A stretch of DNA of 62,254 nt from Pseudomonas sp. PB120 (GTDB taxonomy: Bacteria; Pseudomonadota; Gammaproteobacteria; Pseudomonadales; Pseudomonadaceae). Of the stretch, positions 27,047-35,939 are shown in pieces (position 1 is the first letter of the stretch; each line of letters begins with the position of its first letter). Location: NCBI RefSeq assembly GCF_009761815.1, contig NZ_RWIN01000103.1, forward strand, positions 1 through 62,254, read 5' to 3'. The notes beneath the pieces are model-generated. The model searched no databases and was not told the DNA's origin. It saw only the letters and a program-made list of their open reading frames with translations. Made by a program: the position numbers and the translations under genes.

Positions 27047-28657
27047 ATGAATCAGGACAATCTGATCGAAGTGCGCGACCTCGCCGTCGAATTCGTCGTC
27101 GGCAACCACAGTCAGCGTGTCGTCGAAGGCGTGAGTTTCGACATCAAGCGCGGCGAAACCCTGGCGCTGGTGGGCGAAAGCGGCTCGGGCAAATCGGTGA
27201 CGGCACACTCGATCCTGCGGCTGCTGCCCTACCCGCTTGCCCGGCACCCGTCCGGCACCATCGAGTATGCCGGGCATGATCTGCTGAGCCTGAAAGAGAA
27301 AACCATTCGCCACATCCGCGGCAACCGGATCGCGATGATCTTTCAGGAGCCCATGACCTCACTTAATCCGCTGCATTCGATCGAGAAACAGATCAATGAA
27401 GTGCTGGGCCTCCACAAGGGCCTGATCGGCAAAGTCGCGACCAAACGCACCCTGGAACTGCTGGAGATGGTCGGCATCCCGGAACCGCACAAACGGCTCA
27501 AGGCCCTGCCCCACGAATTGTCTGGTGGCCAGCGCCAACGGGTGATGATTGCCATGGCCCTGGCCAACGAACCGGAACTGCTGATTGCGGATGAACCGAC
27601 CACCGCGCTGGACGTGACCGTTCAGCTGAAAATCCTCGAATTGCTCAAGGAATTACAGGCTCGCCTGGGCATGGCATTGCTACTGATCAGCCACGATTTG
27701 AACCTTGTGCGAAGAATTGCGCATCGCGTATGTGTCATGCAGCGAGGTTGCATCGTCGAACAGGCATCGTGCGAAGAGTTGTTCCGCGCACCGCAGCATC
27801 CGTACACTACGATTTTGCTGGCAGCGGAGCCCAGCGGCACCCCGGCGACCAATGTCATTGGCCCGCCATTGCTGGAAGTCGAGGACCTGAAAGTCTGGTT
27901 CCCGATCAAGAAAGGCCTGCTGAAGAAGACCGTGGACCACATCAAAGCGGTGGACGGAATCAATTTCAGCCTGCCTCAGGGGCAGACCCTGGGGATTGTG
28001 GGAGAAAGCGGTTCCGGCAAGTCGACCTTGGGTCTGGCGATTTTGCGGTTGATCGGCAGCCAGGGCGGGATCCGTTTTGAAGGCAAGCAGCTAGACTGCC
28101 TGACGCAGCAACAGGTTCGACCGCTGCGACGGGAGATGCAGGTGGTGTTTCAGGACCCGTTCGGCAGCCTGAGCCCGCGGATGTGCGTCAGCGAAATTGT
28201 TGGCGAAGGCCTGCGGATCCACAAGATGGGCACCGAGGCGGAACAGGAACAAGCGATTATTGCAGCACTCAAGGAGGTAGGCCTGGATCCGGACACCCGG
28301 CACCGCTACCCCCACGAATTTTCCGGCGGGCAGCGGCAGAGAATCGCCATTGCCCGGGCACTGGTGTTAAAACCGGCGCTGATTCTGCTGGACGAGCCGA
28401 CATCGGCCCTCGACCGGACAGTGCAGCGCCAGGTGGTTGAGCTTTTGCGTTCGCTGCAAACCAAGTACAACCTGACGTATCTGTTTATCAGCCATGACCT
28501 GGCTGTCGTCAAAGCGCTGAGCCACCAGCTGATGGTGGTCAAGCATGGCCAAGTGGTCGAACAGGGAGACGCGCAACGTATTTTTGCCGCCCCCCAACAT
28601 CCGTATACACAGCAGTTGCTGGAAGCCGCTTTTTTGGCACCAGCCACTGCGCAATAA
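27047..28657 (+). CDS. nppD: Peptide ABC transporter ATP-binding protein, fused double ATPase (YejF/NppD)
   Basis: A 536-aa cytoplasmic ATPase with two complete ABC domains. Walker A GESGSGKS occurs twice (about residues 43 and 326), and the signature motifs are LSGGQRQRV and FSGGQRQRI. Walker B segments are LLIADEPT and LILLDEPT. The C-terminal oligopeptide motif (QHPYT) appears in both halves. The fused arrangement is typical of YejF, in contrast with separate DppD/DppF. Only 21 bp separate it from fabI, so read-through into fabI is likely. Confidence 0.94.
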   Translation: MNQDNLIEVRDLAVEFVVGNHSQRVVEGVSFDIKRGETLALVGESGSGKSVTAHSILRLLPYPLARHPSGTIEYAGHDLLSLKEKTIRHIRGNRIAMIFQEPMTSLNPLHSIEKQINEVLGLHKGLIGKVATKRTLELLEMVGIPEPHKRLKALPHELSGGQRQRVMIAMALANEPELLIADEPTTALDVTVQLKILELLKELQARLGMALLLISHDLNLVRRIAHRVCVMQRGCIVEQASCEELFRAPQHPYTTILLAAEPSGTPATNVIGPPLLEVEDLKVWFPIKKGLLKKTVDHIKAVDGINFSLPQGQTLGIVGESGSGKSTLGLAILRLIGSQGGIRFEGKQLDCLTQQQVRPLRREMQVVFQDPFGSLSPRMCVSEIVGEGLRIHKMGTEAEQEQAIIAALKEVGLDPDTRHRYPHEFSGGQRQRIAIARALVLKPALILLDEPTSALDRTVQRQVVELLRSLQTKYNLTYLFISHDLAVVKALSHQLMVVKHGQVVEQGDAQRIFAAPQHPYTQQLLEAAFLAPATAQ

Positions 28658-28678
28658 CCTGAAAGAGAGGAGCAACAC

Positions 28679-29473
28679 ATGGGTTTTCTCGCCGGTAAGC
28701 GCGTACTGATCGTCGGTGTCGCCAGCAAGCTGTCCATCGCATCCGGCATCGCTGCCGCCATGCATCGCGAGGGCGCTGAGCTTGCCTTCACTTATCAGAA
28801 CGACAAACTCAAGGGTCGTGTCGAAGAGTTCGCACAGAGCTGGGGTTCCAACCCGGACCTGTGCTTCCCGTGCGACGTGGCCAGCGATGAAGAAATCGCC
28901 AAGGTTTTCGTTGAGCTGGGCAAGAAGTGGGACGGCCTGGACTGCATCGTGCACTCCGTCGGCTTCGCCCCGGGCGACCAACTGGACGGCGACTTCACCG
29001 AAGCCACCACCCGTGAAGGTTTCCGCATTGCTCACGACATCAGCGCCTACAGCTTCGTGGCCCTGGCCAAGGCTGGCCGCGAAATGATGAAAGGCCGCAA
29101 CGGCAGCCTGCTGACCCTGTCGTACCTGGGCGCCGAGCGCACCATGCCTAACTACAACGTCATGGGCATGGCCAAGGCTTCGCTGGAAGCTGGCGTCCGT
29201 TACCTGGCCGGCTCCCTGGGCCCGGACGGCACCCGCGTCAACTGCGTATCGGCCGGCCCGATCCGCACCCTCGCCGCTTCCGGCATCAAGAACTTCCGCA
29301 AGATGCTGGCCGCCAACGAAGCGCAAACCCCGCTGCGTCGCAACGTCACCATCGACGAAGTCGGCAACGCCGGCGCCTTCCTGTGCTCGGACCTGGCGTC
29401 CGGCATCAGCGGCGAAATCATGTACGTAGACGGTGGTTTCAACACCACTGCGATGGGTAGCCTGGAAGAGTAA
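28679..29473 (+). CDS. fabI: Enoyl-[acyl-carrier-protein] reductase (NADH), FabI
   Basis: A 264-aa enoyl-ACP reductase catalysing the last step of each fatty-acid elongation cycle and the classical triclosan target. The nucleotide motif GVASKLSIASGIA and the active-site Tyr-x6-Lys in NYNVMGMAK identify FabI rather than FabV. A strong SD (AGAGAGGAG) lies before the ATG. It follows nppD closely and ends at a bidirectional terminator. Confidence 0.97.
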   Translation: MGFLAGKRVLIVGVASKLSIASGIAAAMHREGAELAFTYQNDKLKGRVEEFAQSWGSNPDLCFPCDVASDEEIAKVFVELGKKWDGLDCIVHSVGFAPGDQLDGDFTEATTREGFRIAHDISAYSFVALAKAGREMMKGRNGSLLTLSYLGAERTMPNYNVMGMAKASLEAGVRYLAGSLGPDGTRVNCVSAGPIRTLAASGIKNFRKMLAANEAQTPLRRNVTIDEVGNAGAFLCSDLASGISGEIMYVDGGFNTTAMGSLEE

Positions 29474-29487
29474 TCTTCTGATAGCCC

Positions 29488-29522
29488 ATTAAAAAACCCG
29501 CCTGATCAGGCGGGTTTTTTTT
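29488..29522. terminator. Bidirectional terminator between fabI and the RHS gene
   Basis: The perfect dyad AACCCGCCTGATCAGGCGGG is flanked by A and T runs on the two sides, so it can end transcription of fabI (+) and of the convergent RHS gene (-). Confidence 0.92.
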
Positions 29523-29526
29523 GCTT

Positions 29527-30684
29527 TCATTGTGGGTAATGCCTCACGGCCGAGGCCTGTTTCCGTAGTCGAATGAACCCGCCGGCGCTTGGCACCCCCA
29601 TGGAAGCAAAAGCTAAAGCTGACGCGTGATTAATGCCAGCAGATCGCCCTGAAGGTTGAGGTGCCGCCGATGGAACGCGAGGCGAGGGTCGGGCGATTTG
29701 TTCCCCGGCCTGACTAACTGGGGGAATAACACCAACTCCAGCACCGCCTGCTGCAGGCGGTGGCGACAACTCTGTAAGAATGAGATTGTCGTACTGCGTA
29801 TTCGGGATTCGATAGGTCGATCCGGATTGCGCAACTGTCTGCAGGCCTGCATCGGGATGAAGGCCGTGCCCGTACTGACTCACTTCAAAGTCGCCGGTAT
29901 GGTGAACACCGAACATTTGTGCCCTACTTTTAGGGTCAGCCCGGTTCAAGAAAGCCTTTGCTACATCGTAATCTGACGTTGCATAGAGACCTGGCCCTAG
30001 CCGCTCACCGCTGGCGTGCATAGCTGCACCAGAAAGCGTACCGCCATTCTTGAGGCCAGGGAGAGGCGCCCTTGCTCCAACGTAGTATCCAACGAATTGT
30101 CCTTGTGCCTTTGGCGGTAAAACGTTCAATGCTCGGCTTTGCATTATAAGCACATGCCCTGTCGGATCCGTCCTGAGCACCGGATTCCCCTGACAATACG
30201 CATATGCATTCAATCCCCCCCTGCCAAACGGACTCCAACTGTCGGGGCTGTTAAACCGCATCAGCACCGGACTGAACGCCCGATAACCATTGCCCAGCAA
30301 GTAACGCCCGGTCACCGGCTCCGGGCGTTCACCGTTGAACCCCAACAAGCTGGTCAAGCCACTTTCATTTCGTCGATGACCATAGGGTGAATAAGTGATG
30401 GGCTGTTGCGAAACGTTGCTTTTGAATACATGCAGCACCGAACGTTGTTGATCGGTGGCGAGCAGAGCAGTGTCGAGCGCGTTACCCGTTCGATGTTGTT
30501 CGGCAAGCAGCAGATCACCCTGCTGGACGACTGAATAGCTCAACGCCCCCTCAATCTCCGTTGCCAAACGGCTTTTGCAGTAAAAGCGCTGCCGCTCCAG
30601 CGCATCCGACTGGGCGTGACTCGTCAGGCGATCCAGTGGATCGTAGCGATAGTGGCAGAGCAGCCTTGCCTGTGAAGAACGCAT
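29527..30684 (-). CDS. Orphan RHS-core protein with putative toxin-like C-terminal domain
   Basis: A 385-aa protein. Residues about 90-177 hold the RHS-associated core (ITYSPYGHRR, LLGFNGERPEPVTGRYLLGN, RAFSPVLMRFNSPDSWSPFG, then GGLNAYAYCQGNP and DPTGH). The ~85 residues before it are a shortened YD-repeat region, so the shell of a full RHS is absent. After DPTGH a distinct domain (about 195-306) carries RLGPGLYATSDYDVAKAFL, similar to the G-x-G-I/L-Y segment of ADP-ribosyltransferase/PARP-like folds; this is inference. A Pro-rich tail ends the protein. The start has CAGGAG 6 nt upstream. No immunity-like gene is adjacent. Confidence 0.8.
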   Translation of the reverse strand: MRSSQARLLCHYRYDPLDRLTSHAQSDALERQRFYCKSRLATEIEGALSYSVVQQGDLLLAEQHRTGNALDTALLATDQQRSVLHVFKSNVSQQPITYSPYGHRRNESGLTSLLGFNGERPEPVTGRYLLGNGYRAFSPVLMRFNSPDSWSPFGRGGLNAYAYCQGNPVLRTDPTGHVLIMQSRALNVLPPKAQGQFVGYYVGARAPLPGLKNGGTLSGAAMHASGERLGPGLYATSDYDVAKAFLNRADPKSRAQMFGVHHTGDFEVSQYGHGLHPDAGLQTVAQSGSTYRIPNTQYDNLILTELSPPPAAGGAGVGVIPPVSQAGEQIARPSPRVPSAAPQPSGRSAGINHASALAFASMGVPSAGGFIRLRKQASAVRHYPQ

Positions 30685-30860
30685 GGGAACTCCTGGATTT
30701 CAAGTTCGGGGGGCCTGAGTATTTACGGTAATGCATCTTTGGGGAACTATCAGAACTGATAGGTAGCGGCTGACACTACCGTCTGAAACGCGTTGGAGTG
30801 CGGTGTTTCAGCACTACGTGCAAGGGCAAATGCCGATCAGTTAAGCCGCAACACGGTCCG

Positions 30861-30990
30861 TAGCAGCTGGCGTAGCCTGCGTTCGGCTTCGAAGCAGTCG
30901 TGAAACCTGAGTTCGGGGTTTTCCTGAAGTACCGCATTGCATGATTTAACGACTGCTTCGCAGCCGAACGCAGGCTGCGCCAGCTGCTAC
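30861..30990. repeat. Inverted repeat pair, arms of about 40 bp (TAGCAGCTGGCG type)
   Basis: The left arm 30861-30900 begins TAGCAGCTGGCGTAGCCTGC. The right arm 30951-30990 ends GCAGGCTGCGCCAGCTGCTA. The arms pair with two to three mismatches. This lies in the 375-bp gap between the RHS and LysR genes; the remainder (30685-30860, 30991-31059) shows no gene. Confidence 0.85.
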
Positions 30991-31059
30991 ATAACGCGTG
31001 TTTTGCCTGCTGTCTCTCTAATGGTTTCAGCTTTGACTCAAGCAGTGTGGGTTCGGAGA

Positions 31060-31926
31060 TTAGCTATCCGATGGCGTCAGGCAGTTGGCAAAGAGTTGCT
31101 GGATCGGCTGTGTACGCTGGCTATAGCGCTGGAGCAACACTATCTCCCGATAGAACGTGTGCTCGCCCAGCGGGATGATCCGGACCTTTGCACCATGCTC
31201 CAGCCAGAGCCCGGCTTCCGGCAGCAGCGATATGCCCAATCCGCACTCCACCATCTTCACAATGGCCTCCAGTTCATCCAGCTCCAGCGCCACGTGCACA
31301 TCAATCTGTTGTTCACGCAGAAACCGCGTCACCAGGCGTCCACCGAATGAGTTGCGGTCGTAGCGCACGTGCGGGTGTTCTGCCAATAACTGCAGCGGGT
31401 CATCGCCTTGCAAATCCGCCGGCACCATCAGCACGAACGGTTCGCGCCGAATGATCTGCGCTGTCAATTCCTTGGGCAATTCGAACGGTGGCTTGATCAG
31501 GATCGCCAGGTCCACCTCCCCGGTATCGACCTGGCTCAACAGGTTCAACGACACGCCGGGTACCAGTTTCGGCTCCAGCAGGGGCGCTTGCTGCCTCAAC
31601 CGCACCAGCGCCTGAGGCAGCAGCCCGGTCTGCGCCGTGGCCACCGCGCCGATTTTCAGTTCACCGCGATACTCACTGACGTCATCGCTGACCGCCATGC
31701 GACTGAAGGTCTCCAGCATTTCCCGGGCCATCGGCAACGCCCGTTGCCCCGCCGCATTGAGCAGCGCCTGACGCCCGGTGCGATCAAACAGGCGGATGCC
31801 CAAGGTCTGTTCCAGATTACGGATCTGCGCGCTGACGGCCGATTGGGTCAGACCGATGTGCATCCCCGCCGCCGCGAACGTGCCGTAGCGGGTCACGGCG
31901 ATGAAAGTTTTCAGTTCGCGCAGCAT
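31060..31926 (-). CDS. LysR family transcriptional regulator
   Basis: A 288-aa LysR-type regulator. The HTH (LKTFIAVTRYGTFAAAGMHIG, then QSAVSAQIRNLEQTLGIRLF) is canonical, followed by a two-lobed effector domain. It is divergent from a VOC-family dioxygenase-like gene (110 bp between starts), its most likely target. A perfect 14-bp palindrome lies next to its start. Confidence 0.93.
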   Translation of the reverse strand: MLRELKTFIAVTRYGTFAAAGMHIGLTQSAVSAQIRNLEQTLGIRLFDRTGRQALLNAAGQRALPMAREMLETFSRMAVSDDVSEYRGELKIGAVATAQTGLLPQALVRLRQQAPLLEPKLVPGVSLNLLSQVDTGEVDLAILIKPPFELPKELTAQIIRREPFVLMVPADLQGDDPLQLLAEHPHVRYDRNSFGGRLVTRFLREQQIDVHVALELDELEAIVKMVECGLGISLLPEAGLWLEHGAKVRIIPLGEHTFYREIVLLQRYSQRTQPIQQLFANCLTPSDS

Positions 31927-31941
31927 GGCGTTCTCGACTGA

Positions 31942-31955
31942 TCAAAATATTTTGA
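31942..31955. promoter_or_regulatory. Palindrome in the LysR/VOC divergent promoter region
   Basis: TCAAAATATTTTGA is a perfect 14-bp palindrome, 15 bp upstream of the LysR start codon. It is in the right place for autoregulation and control of the VOC gene. It is not an exact T-N11-A box, so binding by this LysR is only an inference. Confidence 0.45.
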
Positions 31956-32036
31956 GCTCGACGCAAAAATTATCGTCTTTTAATCAAAAAGCACAGAGCT
32001 AAACTCAGCTGAATTCCCGACGACTGAGGCCGATCA

Positions 32037-32462
32037 ATGCAACTCTCCCCTTTTCATTTGGCTATCCCGGTGTATGACCTGGCGGCTGCACGTCATTTCT
32101 ATGGCGAAGTTTTCGGCCTCGAAGAAGGCCGTTCCAGTGATCACTGGGTGGATTTCAACTTTTTTGGCCATCAACTGGTGATTCATCTGGCGCCGAAAAA
32201 CGCCTCACAGGAAGCGGCTCATACCAACGCCGTAGATGGCCATGACGTGCCGGTGCCACATTTCGGGGTGGTGCTGGGCATGGCGGAATGGGAAGCGCTG
32301 GCCGAGCGGCTGAAGGCACTCGGCACAGCCTTTGTGATTGAGCCGGGCATTCGGTTTCAGGGGTTGGTGGGTGAGCAGGCGACGATGTTTCTGTTCGATC
32401 CTTGCGGGAATGCGCTGGAGTTCAAGGCGTTCAAGGATATTGGACAGTTGTTTGCAAAATAG
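32037..32462 (+). CDS. VOC family (glyoxalase/bleomycin resistance/dioxygenase fold) protein
   Basis: A 141-aa single-module vicinal-oxygen-chelate protein. The strand HLAIPVYDLAAARHFYGEVFG opens the first beta-alpha-beta unit with a metal-ligand His, and FLFDPCGNALEFKAF near the C-terminus supplies the Glu ligand. The substrate is unknown. It is divergent from a LysR regulator, which suggests inducible expression. Confidence 0.9.
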   Translation: MQLSPFHLAIPVYDLAAARHFYGEVFGLEEGRSSDHWVDFNFFGHQLVIHLAPKNASQEAAHTNAVDGHDVPVPHFGVVLGMAEWEALAERLKALGTAFVIEPGIRFQGLVGEQATMFLFDPCGNALEFKAFKDIGQLFAK

Positions 32463-32477
32463 TGGTGACTGCCAAGG

Positions 32478-32508
32478 CCTCATCGCGAGCAAGCTCGCTC
32501 CCACAGGA
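32478..32508. repeat. Single REP arm (GAGCGAGCTTGCTCGCGA family)
   Basis: CATCGCGAGCAAGCTCGCTC followed by CCACAGG is an unpaired copy of the commonest REP motif of this window, between the VOC gene and the convergent GGDEF gene. Confidence 0.75.
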
Positions 32509-32522
32509 GATGTGTGATCGCC

Positions 32523-33104
32523 CTAGTGGCTCAGCGCTAACTCGGCATCGGCCAGCAGTTCTTCCACCGAGGCGTAACGCACAGGGTCGAACTCGATCTG
32601 ACCGATGCTGAAGCGGATGTCGTAACCGCGGTGCATCGTGGCGTTGCGTTCGTCGAGGATTTCTTCGAGTCGCGCCTTGATGGCGGTCAGCTCCACAGCG
32701 CTGGAACCCGTCAGCAAGGCGACAAACTCATCGTCGCCAAGCCGGCCGATCACATCGTTTTCGCGAAACGCGATGCGAAGCACGTCAGCGAAGGTTTTCA
32801 GGGCGTCGTCGCCTTCGGCACGGCCGTACAGATAGTTGATGTGCTTGAAGTTATCGAGATCGAAAAACAGCAGCGTCGCTGGTGTGCGCAACCGTTGGCA
32901 GGCGTCCAGCCCTAATTGGGCCAGGGCGGTGAAACCGTGGCGATTGGGCAGCAGCGTCAGCTCGTCCATGCTCGCCATTTGCACGCCAATGACTTCCTGC
33001 TCGGCCTTGCGGGCCAGGTCACGCAGCAATTCACGTTCCTGTGTTGGCGATAGCAAGGGTTCGTTGCGAGCGCCGGTTTTGAGCGATTTGCCTGGGATTA
33101 GCAT
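32523..33104 (-). CDS. GGDEF-domain protein with altered signature (GDDEF)
   Basis: A 193-aa cytoplasmic protein: about 45 residues of charged helix, then a GGDEF fold. The lead motif DELTLLPNR and metal-binding FDLDNFKHIN are normal, but the active-site signature reads RLGDDEF (residues 121-127), so the second Gly is Asp. The usual ending A-D-x-A-L-Y-x-A-K is cut to ADAELALSH at the stop. Diguanylate cyclase activity is therefore doubtful. It is a standalone gene; no sensor domain is attached. Confidence 0.85.
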   Translation of the reverse strand: MLIPGKSLKTGARNEPLLSPTQERELLRDLARKAEQEVIGVQMASMDELTLLPNRHGFTALAQLGLDACQRLRTPATLLFFDLDNFKHINYLYGRAEGDDALKTFADVLRIAFRENDVIGRLGDDEFVALLTGSSAVELTAIKARLEEILDERNATMHRGYDIRFSIGQIEFDPVRYASVEELLADAELALSH

Positions 33105-33177
33105 GGCTAGCTCCAGTGGCGGGTATGTACTTTAGAGTCGTCCACCGAGGTTTCACTCCCTGTTAACGGACCGCCGG

Positions 33178-33756
33178 TCAACTTCCCTGTACAGGACACG
33201 GCCCTCCAGCGTCCGCCCACAGCTTGAATTGAGTGACGAAAATGTCGTGCGGCACCGGCACGGGCGCGCGATTGCCGCCCGGGTTCCAGCCCCACAGCAC
33301 CAGTTTGTCGTCGCTGACGTGCTTGATCAGTGCCGCAAAATCACGGTCGCCATTGCTGGAGCGGTCCTTGATCATTGCGCACAAGCGGTCGGCCGGCAGC
33401 CCGATCCAGGCCATTTTGTGCGCGGCCGGCGGCAGGCTCCAGTGCGGCGCTCCCGGCGGCGCGTGAGGCCCGTAACTGGCCGGCGGGTTGTTGTCGGCGT
33501 GGCAGGTGGCGCAGGGCAAACCTGCCGAACCCTTGCCGTCCATGCCACGCACGACGTTCATCGCATGAGGCACGCCGGCGTCGAACTGCAAGGGCGAATC
33601 GCCGGGGATGTGGCAGTTCTGGCAGCGTGGGCTCTGGAAAACCTTCTGCACGGTTTCGAACGCCTTCAAGGCTTCCTTGTCGTCCGCGAACAGGCTCGAG
33701 GCGTAGATCGCCAGGATGACCAGCACCACCGAACCCAGAATCAGATGTCGTTTCAT
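33178..33756 (-). CDS. Periplasmic dihaem c-type cytochrome of the molybdenum hydroxylase operon
   Basis: A 192-aa exported protein with an N-terminal signal/anchor (HLILGSVVLVILAIYASSLF) and two haem c motifs, CQNCH at 45-49 and CATCH at 82-86. The start is 1 bp after the stop of the molybdopterin subunit gene. It presumably passes electrons from the periplasmic hydroxylase to the respiratory chain. It resembles small cytochromes linked to isoquinoline 1-oxidoreductase-like enzymes; haem binding rests on motifs alone. Confidence 0.88.
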   Translation of the reverse strand: MKRHLILGSVVLVILAIYASSLFADDKEALKAFETVQKVFQSPRCQNCHIPGDSPLQFDAGVPHAMNVVRGMDGKGSAGLPCATCHADNNPPASYGPHAPPGAPHWSLPPAAHKMAWIGLPADRLCAMIKDRSSNGDRDFAALIKHVSDDKLVLWGWNPGGNRAPVPVPHDIFVTQFKLWADAGGPCPVQGS

Positions 33757-33757
33757 C

Positions 33758-35926
33758 TCACACCCCCGACAGTTGCAGCGGCAGTTCCCGCAAGCGCTGC
33801 CCGGTCAGGGCAAACACCGCATTGGCCACCGCCGGCGCCGTGGGTGGCACGCCGGCTTCACCGATACCGCCGGGCTTTTCGGTGCTGGGCACGATGTGCA
33901 CTTCCACCACCGGCATTTCGTTGAGCCGCAGCACCTGGTAGTCATGATAATTGGACTGCACCACCTGCCCGTCCTTGAAGGTCAGCTTGCTGTGCAAGGT
34001 GAAGCCGAGGCCGAAGGTGATGCACGACTCCATCTGCGCCGCGATGCTGCGCGGGTTGACCGCGATGCCGCAGTCGACCGCGCACACCATGCGATGCACG
34101 CGGATCGCCAGATTGTCCTGGGACACTTCGGCGACCTGCGCCACGTAGCTGCCAAACGACTCGTGCACCGCCACACCCAACGCATGACCGTCCGGTAATG
34201 GCGCGTTCCAGTTGGCTTTCTCCACCGCCAGATTCAGCACGCCCAAGTGACGTGGATGAGCCTTGAGCAAGGTTCGCCGGTACTCCACCGGATCCTTGCC
34301 GGCCGCCTCGGCCAGTTCATCGATCAAGGATTCCATCACGAACGCGGTGTGACTGTGACCGACCGACCGCAGCCACAACACGCTGATGCCGGTTTTCGGT
34401 GAGTGCAATTCCACCTGGTGATTGGCCAGGTCCTCAAGGTACGGGCTGTCGGCAACGCCCTCGACCGAGGTTTTGTCGACGCCATCCTTGACCATGGTTG
34501 CCGCAAACGCGGTGCCGTCCATGATCGACTGCCCGACCATCACGTGCTTCCAGGCAACGGGCAAACCGCCGGCATCCAGGCCGATCCGCGCCTGATGCAG
34601 GAACGCCGAGCGGTAGTAGCCGCCACGGATGTCATCCTCGCGTGACCACACGGTTTTCACCGGCGCGCCCGCCGCCTTGGCCACCTGCACCGCTTCGGCG
34701 ACAAAATCCGAGGTCGGATTGGCCCGGCGACCGAATCCACCGCCGAGAAATTCGGTGTGGATCTCGACCTGCTCCGGTTTGAGCCCGGTGATTTTCCCCG
34801 CGATCATTTGATCCAGCGTCTGGAATTGGGTGCCTGTCCAGATCTCGCATTTGTCCTTGCTGATTTTCACCGTGCAGTTGAGCGGCTCCATCGGCGCGTG
34901 GGCCAGGTACGGCACGCTGTACTCGACATCAATCGTTTTTGCCGCCTTGGCCAGAGCCGCTTCGGCATCGCCGGCCTTGCTGGCAGAGGCCCCTGGCGTA
35001 GTCGCGAGTTTGCGGAAACTTTCCAACAGCTTTTGACTGTCGAGGCCGGTATTCGGCCCCAGGTCCCACTCGACCTTCAGCGCATCACGCCCCAGTTTCG
35101 CCGCCCAGTAGTGATCGGCGATCACCGCCACACCCGTGGGCACCTGCACCACCTTGTGCACGCCCGGCACCGCCAACGCTTCGGCGCCTTCGAAGGATTT
35201 GACGCTGCCGCCCAACACGGGCGGGCGCGCGACCATGGCCGTCATCAGCCCCTCAAACTGCACGTCCATGCCGAATTTGGCGCGGCCGGTGATTTTTTCC
35301 GGGGTGTCGAGGCGCTGGGTCGGCTTGCCGATCAACTTCCAGTCCTTGGCGTCCTTGAGCTTGATCGAGGCAGGGTCCGGCACTGGTAATTTACCGGCGT
35401 CATCGGCCAGTTCGCCGTACGTCGCGCGGTTGTCGCCGGCCATCACCACACCCGATTCAGTACGGATGTCAGAGGGGGCGACGTTGAAGCGCTTGGCCGC
35501 CGCGTCGATCAACATCAAGCGCGCCGCCGCGCCCGCCTGGCGATAACGGTCGAATTCCATCCAGGTCGAGGTCGAGCCGCCGGTGATCTGCATCCCGCCA
35601 AACCCGGCCAGGCCGTACTCGGCGGCCGATGCGGGGGAATGTTCGACGCGGATTTTCGACCAGTCGGCGTCCAGTTCCTCGGCGATCAACAGGGTCAGGC
35701 CGGTCCAGATGCCCTGCCCCATTTCCGAATGGCCGAGCAGCACGGTGACGCTGTTGTCATTGCCGATGCGCAAGAAGGCATTCGGTGCGAATACGTTGCC
35801 TTGATTCTCGGCGCCGAGGGCAAAGCGATGGGCGCCAGGAATGACGAACGCCACCACCAGCCCACCACCCAACACGGCACTGCCTTTGAGAAAACCACGG
35901 CGGGATATCGGATTGATGCTGTTCAT
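33758..35926 (-). CDS. Xanthine dehydrogenase-family molybdopterin-binding subunit (IorB-like), Tat exported
   Basis: A 722-aa large subunit of a molybdenum hydroxylase. The N-terminus carries a twin-arginine signal (SRRGFLKGSAVLGGGLVVAF). Conserved cofactor-loop stretches are LGHSEMGQGIWTGL, TQFQTLDQ, LGGGFGRR and, near the C-terminus, GGIGEAGVPPTAPA, whose Glu matches the catalytic base of the family. The two-subunit plan without a FAD subunit fits isoquinoline 1-oxidoreductase/aldehyde-oxidase relatives. It is encoded after the 2Fe-2S gene (13-bp gap) and just before the cytochrome gene. The substrate is unknown. Confidence 0.92.
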   Translation of the reverse strand: MNSINPISRRGFLKGSAVLGGGLVVAFVIPGAHRFALGAENQGNVFAPNAFLRIGNDNSVTVLLGHSEMGQGIWTGLTLLIAEELDADWSKIRVEHSPASAAEYGLAGFGGMQITGGSTSTWMEFDRYRQAGAAARLMLIDAAAKRFNVAPSDIRTESGVVMAGDNRATYGELADDAGKLPVPDPASIKLKDAKDWKLIGKPTQRLDTPEKITGRAKFGMDVQFEGLMTAMVARPPVLGGSVKSFEGAEALAVPGVHKVVQVPTGVAVIADHYWAAKLGRDALKVEWDLGPNTGLDSQKLLESFRKLATTPGASASKAGDAEAALAKAAKTIDVEYSVPYLAHAPMEPLNCTVKISKDKCEIWTGTQFQTLDQMIAGKITGLKPEQVEIHTEFLGGGFGRRANPTSDFVAEAVQVAKAAGAPVKTVWSREDDIRGGYYRSAFLHQARIGLDAGGLPVAWKHVMVGQSIMDGTAFAATMVKDGVDKTSVEGVADSPYLEDLANHQVELHSPKTGISVLWLRSVGHSHTAFVMESLIDELAEAAGKDPVEYRRTLLKAHPRHLGVLNLAVEKANWNAPLPDGHALGVAVHESFGSYVAQVAEVSQDNLAIRVHRMVCAVDCGIAVNPRSIAAQMESCITFGLGFTLHSKLTFKDGQVVQSNYHDYQVLRLNEMPVVEVHIVPSTEKPGGIGEAGVPPTAPAVANAVFALTGQRLRELPLQLSGV

Positions 35927-35939
35927 GAATCATGCCCCC

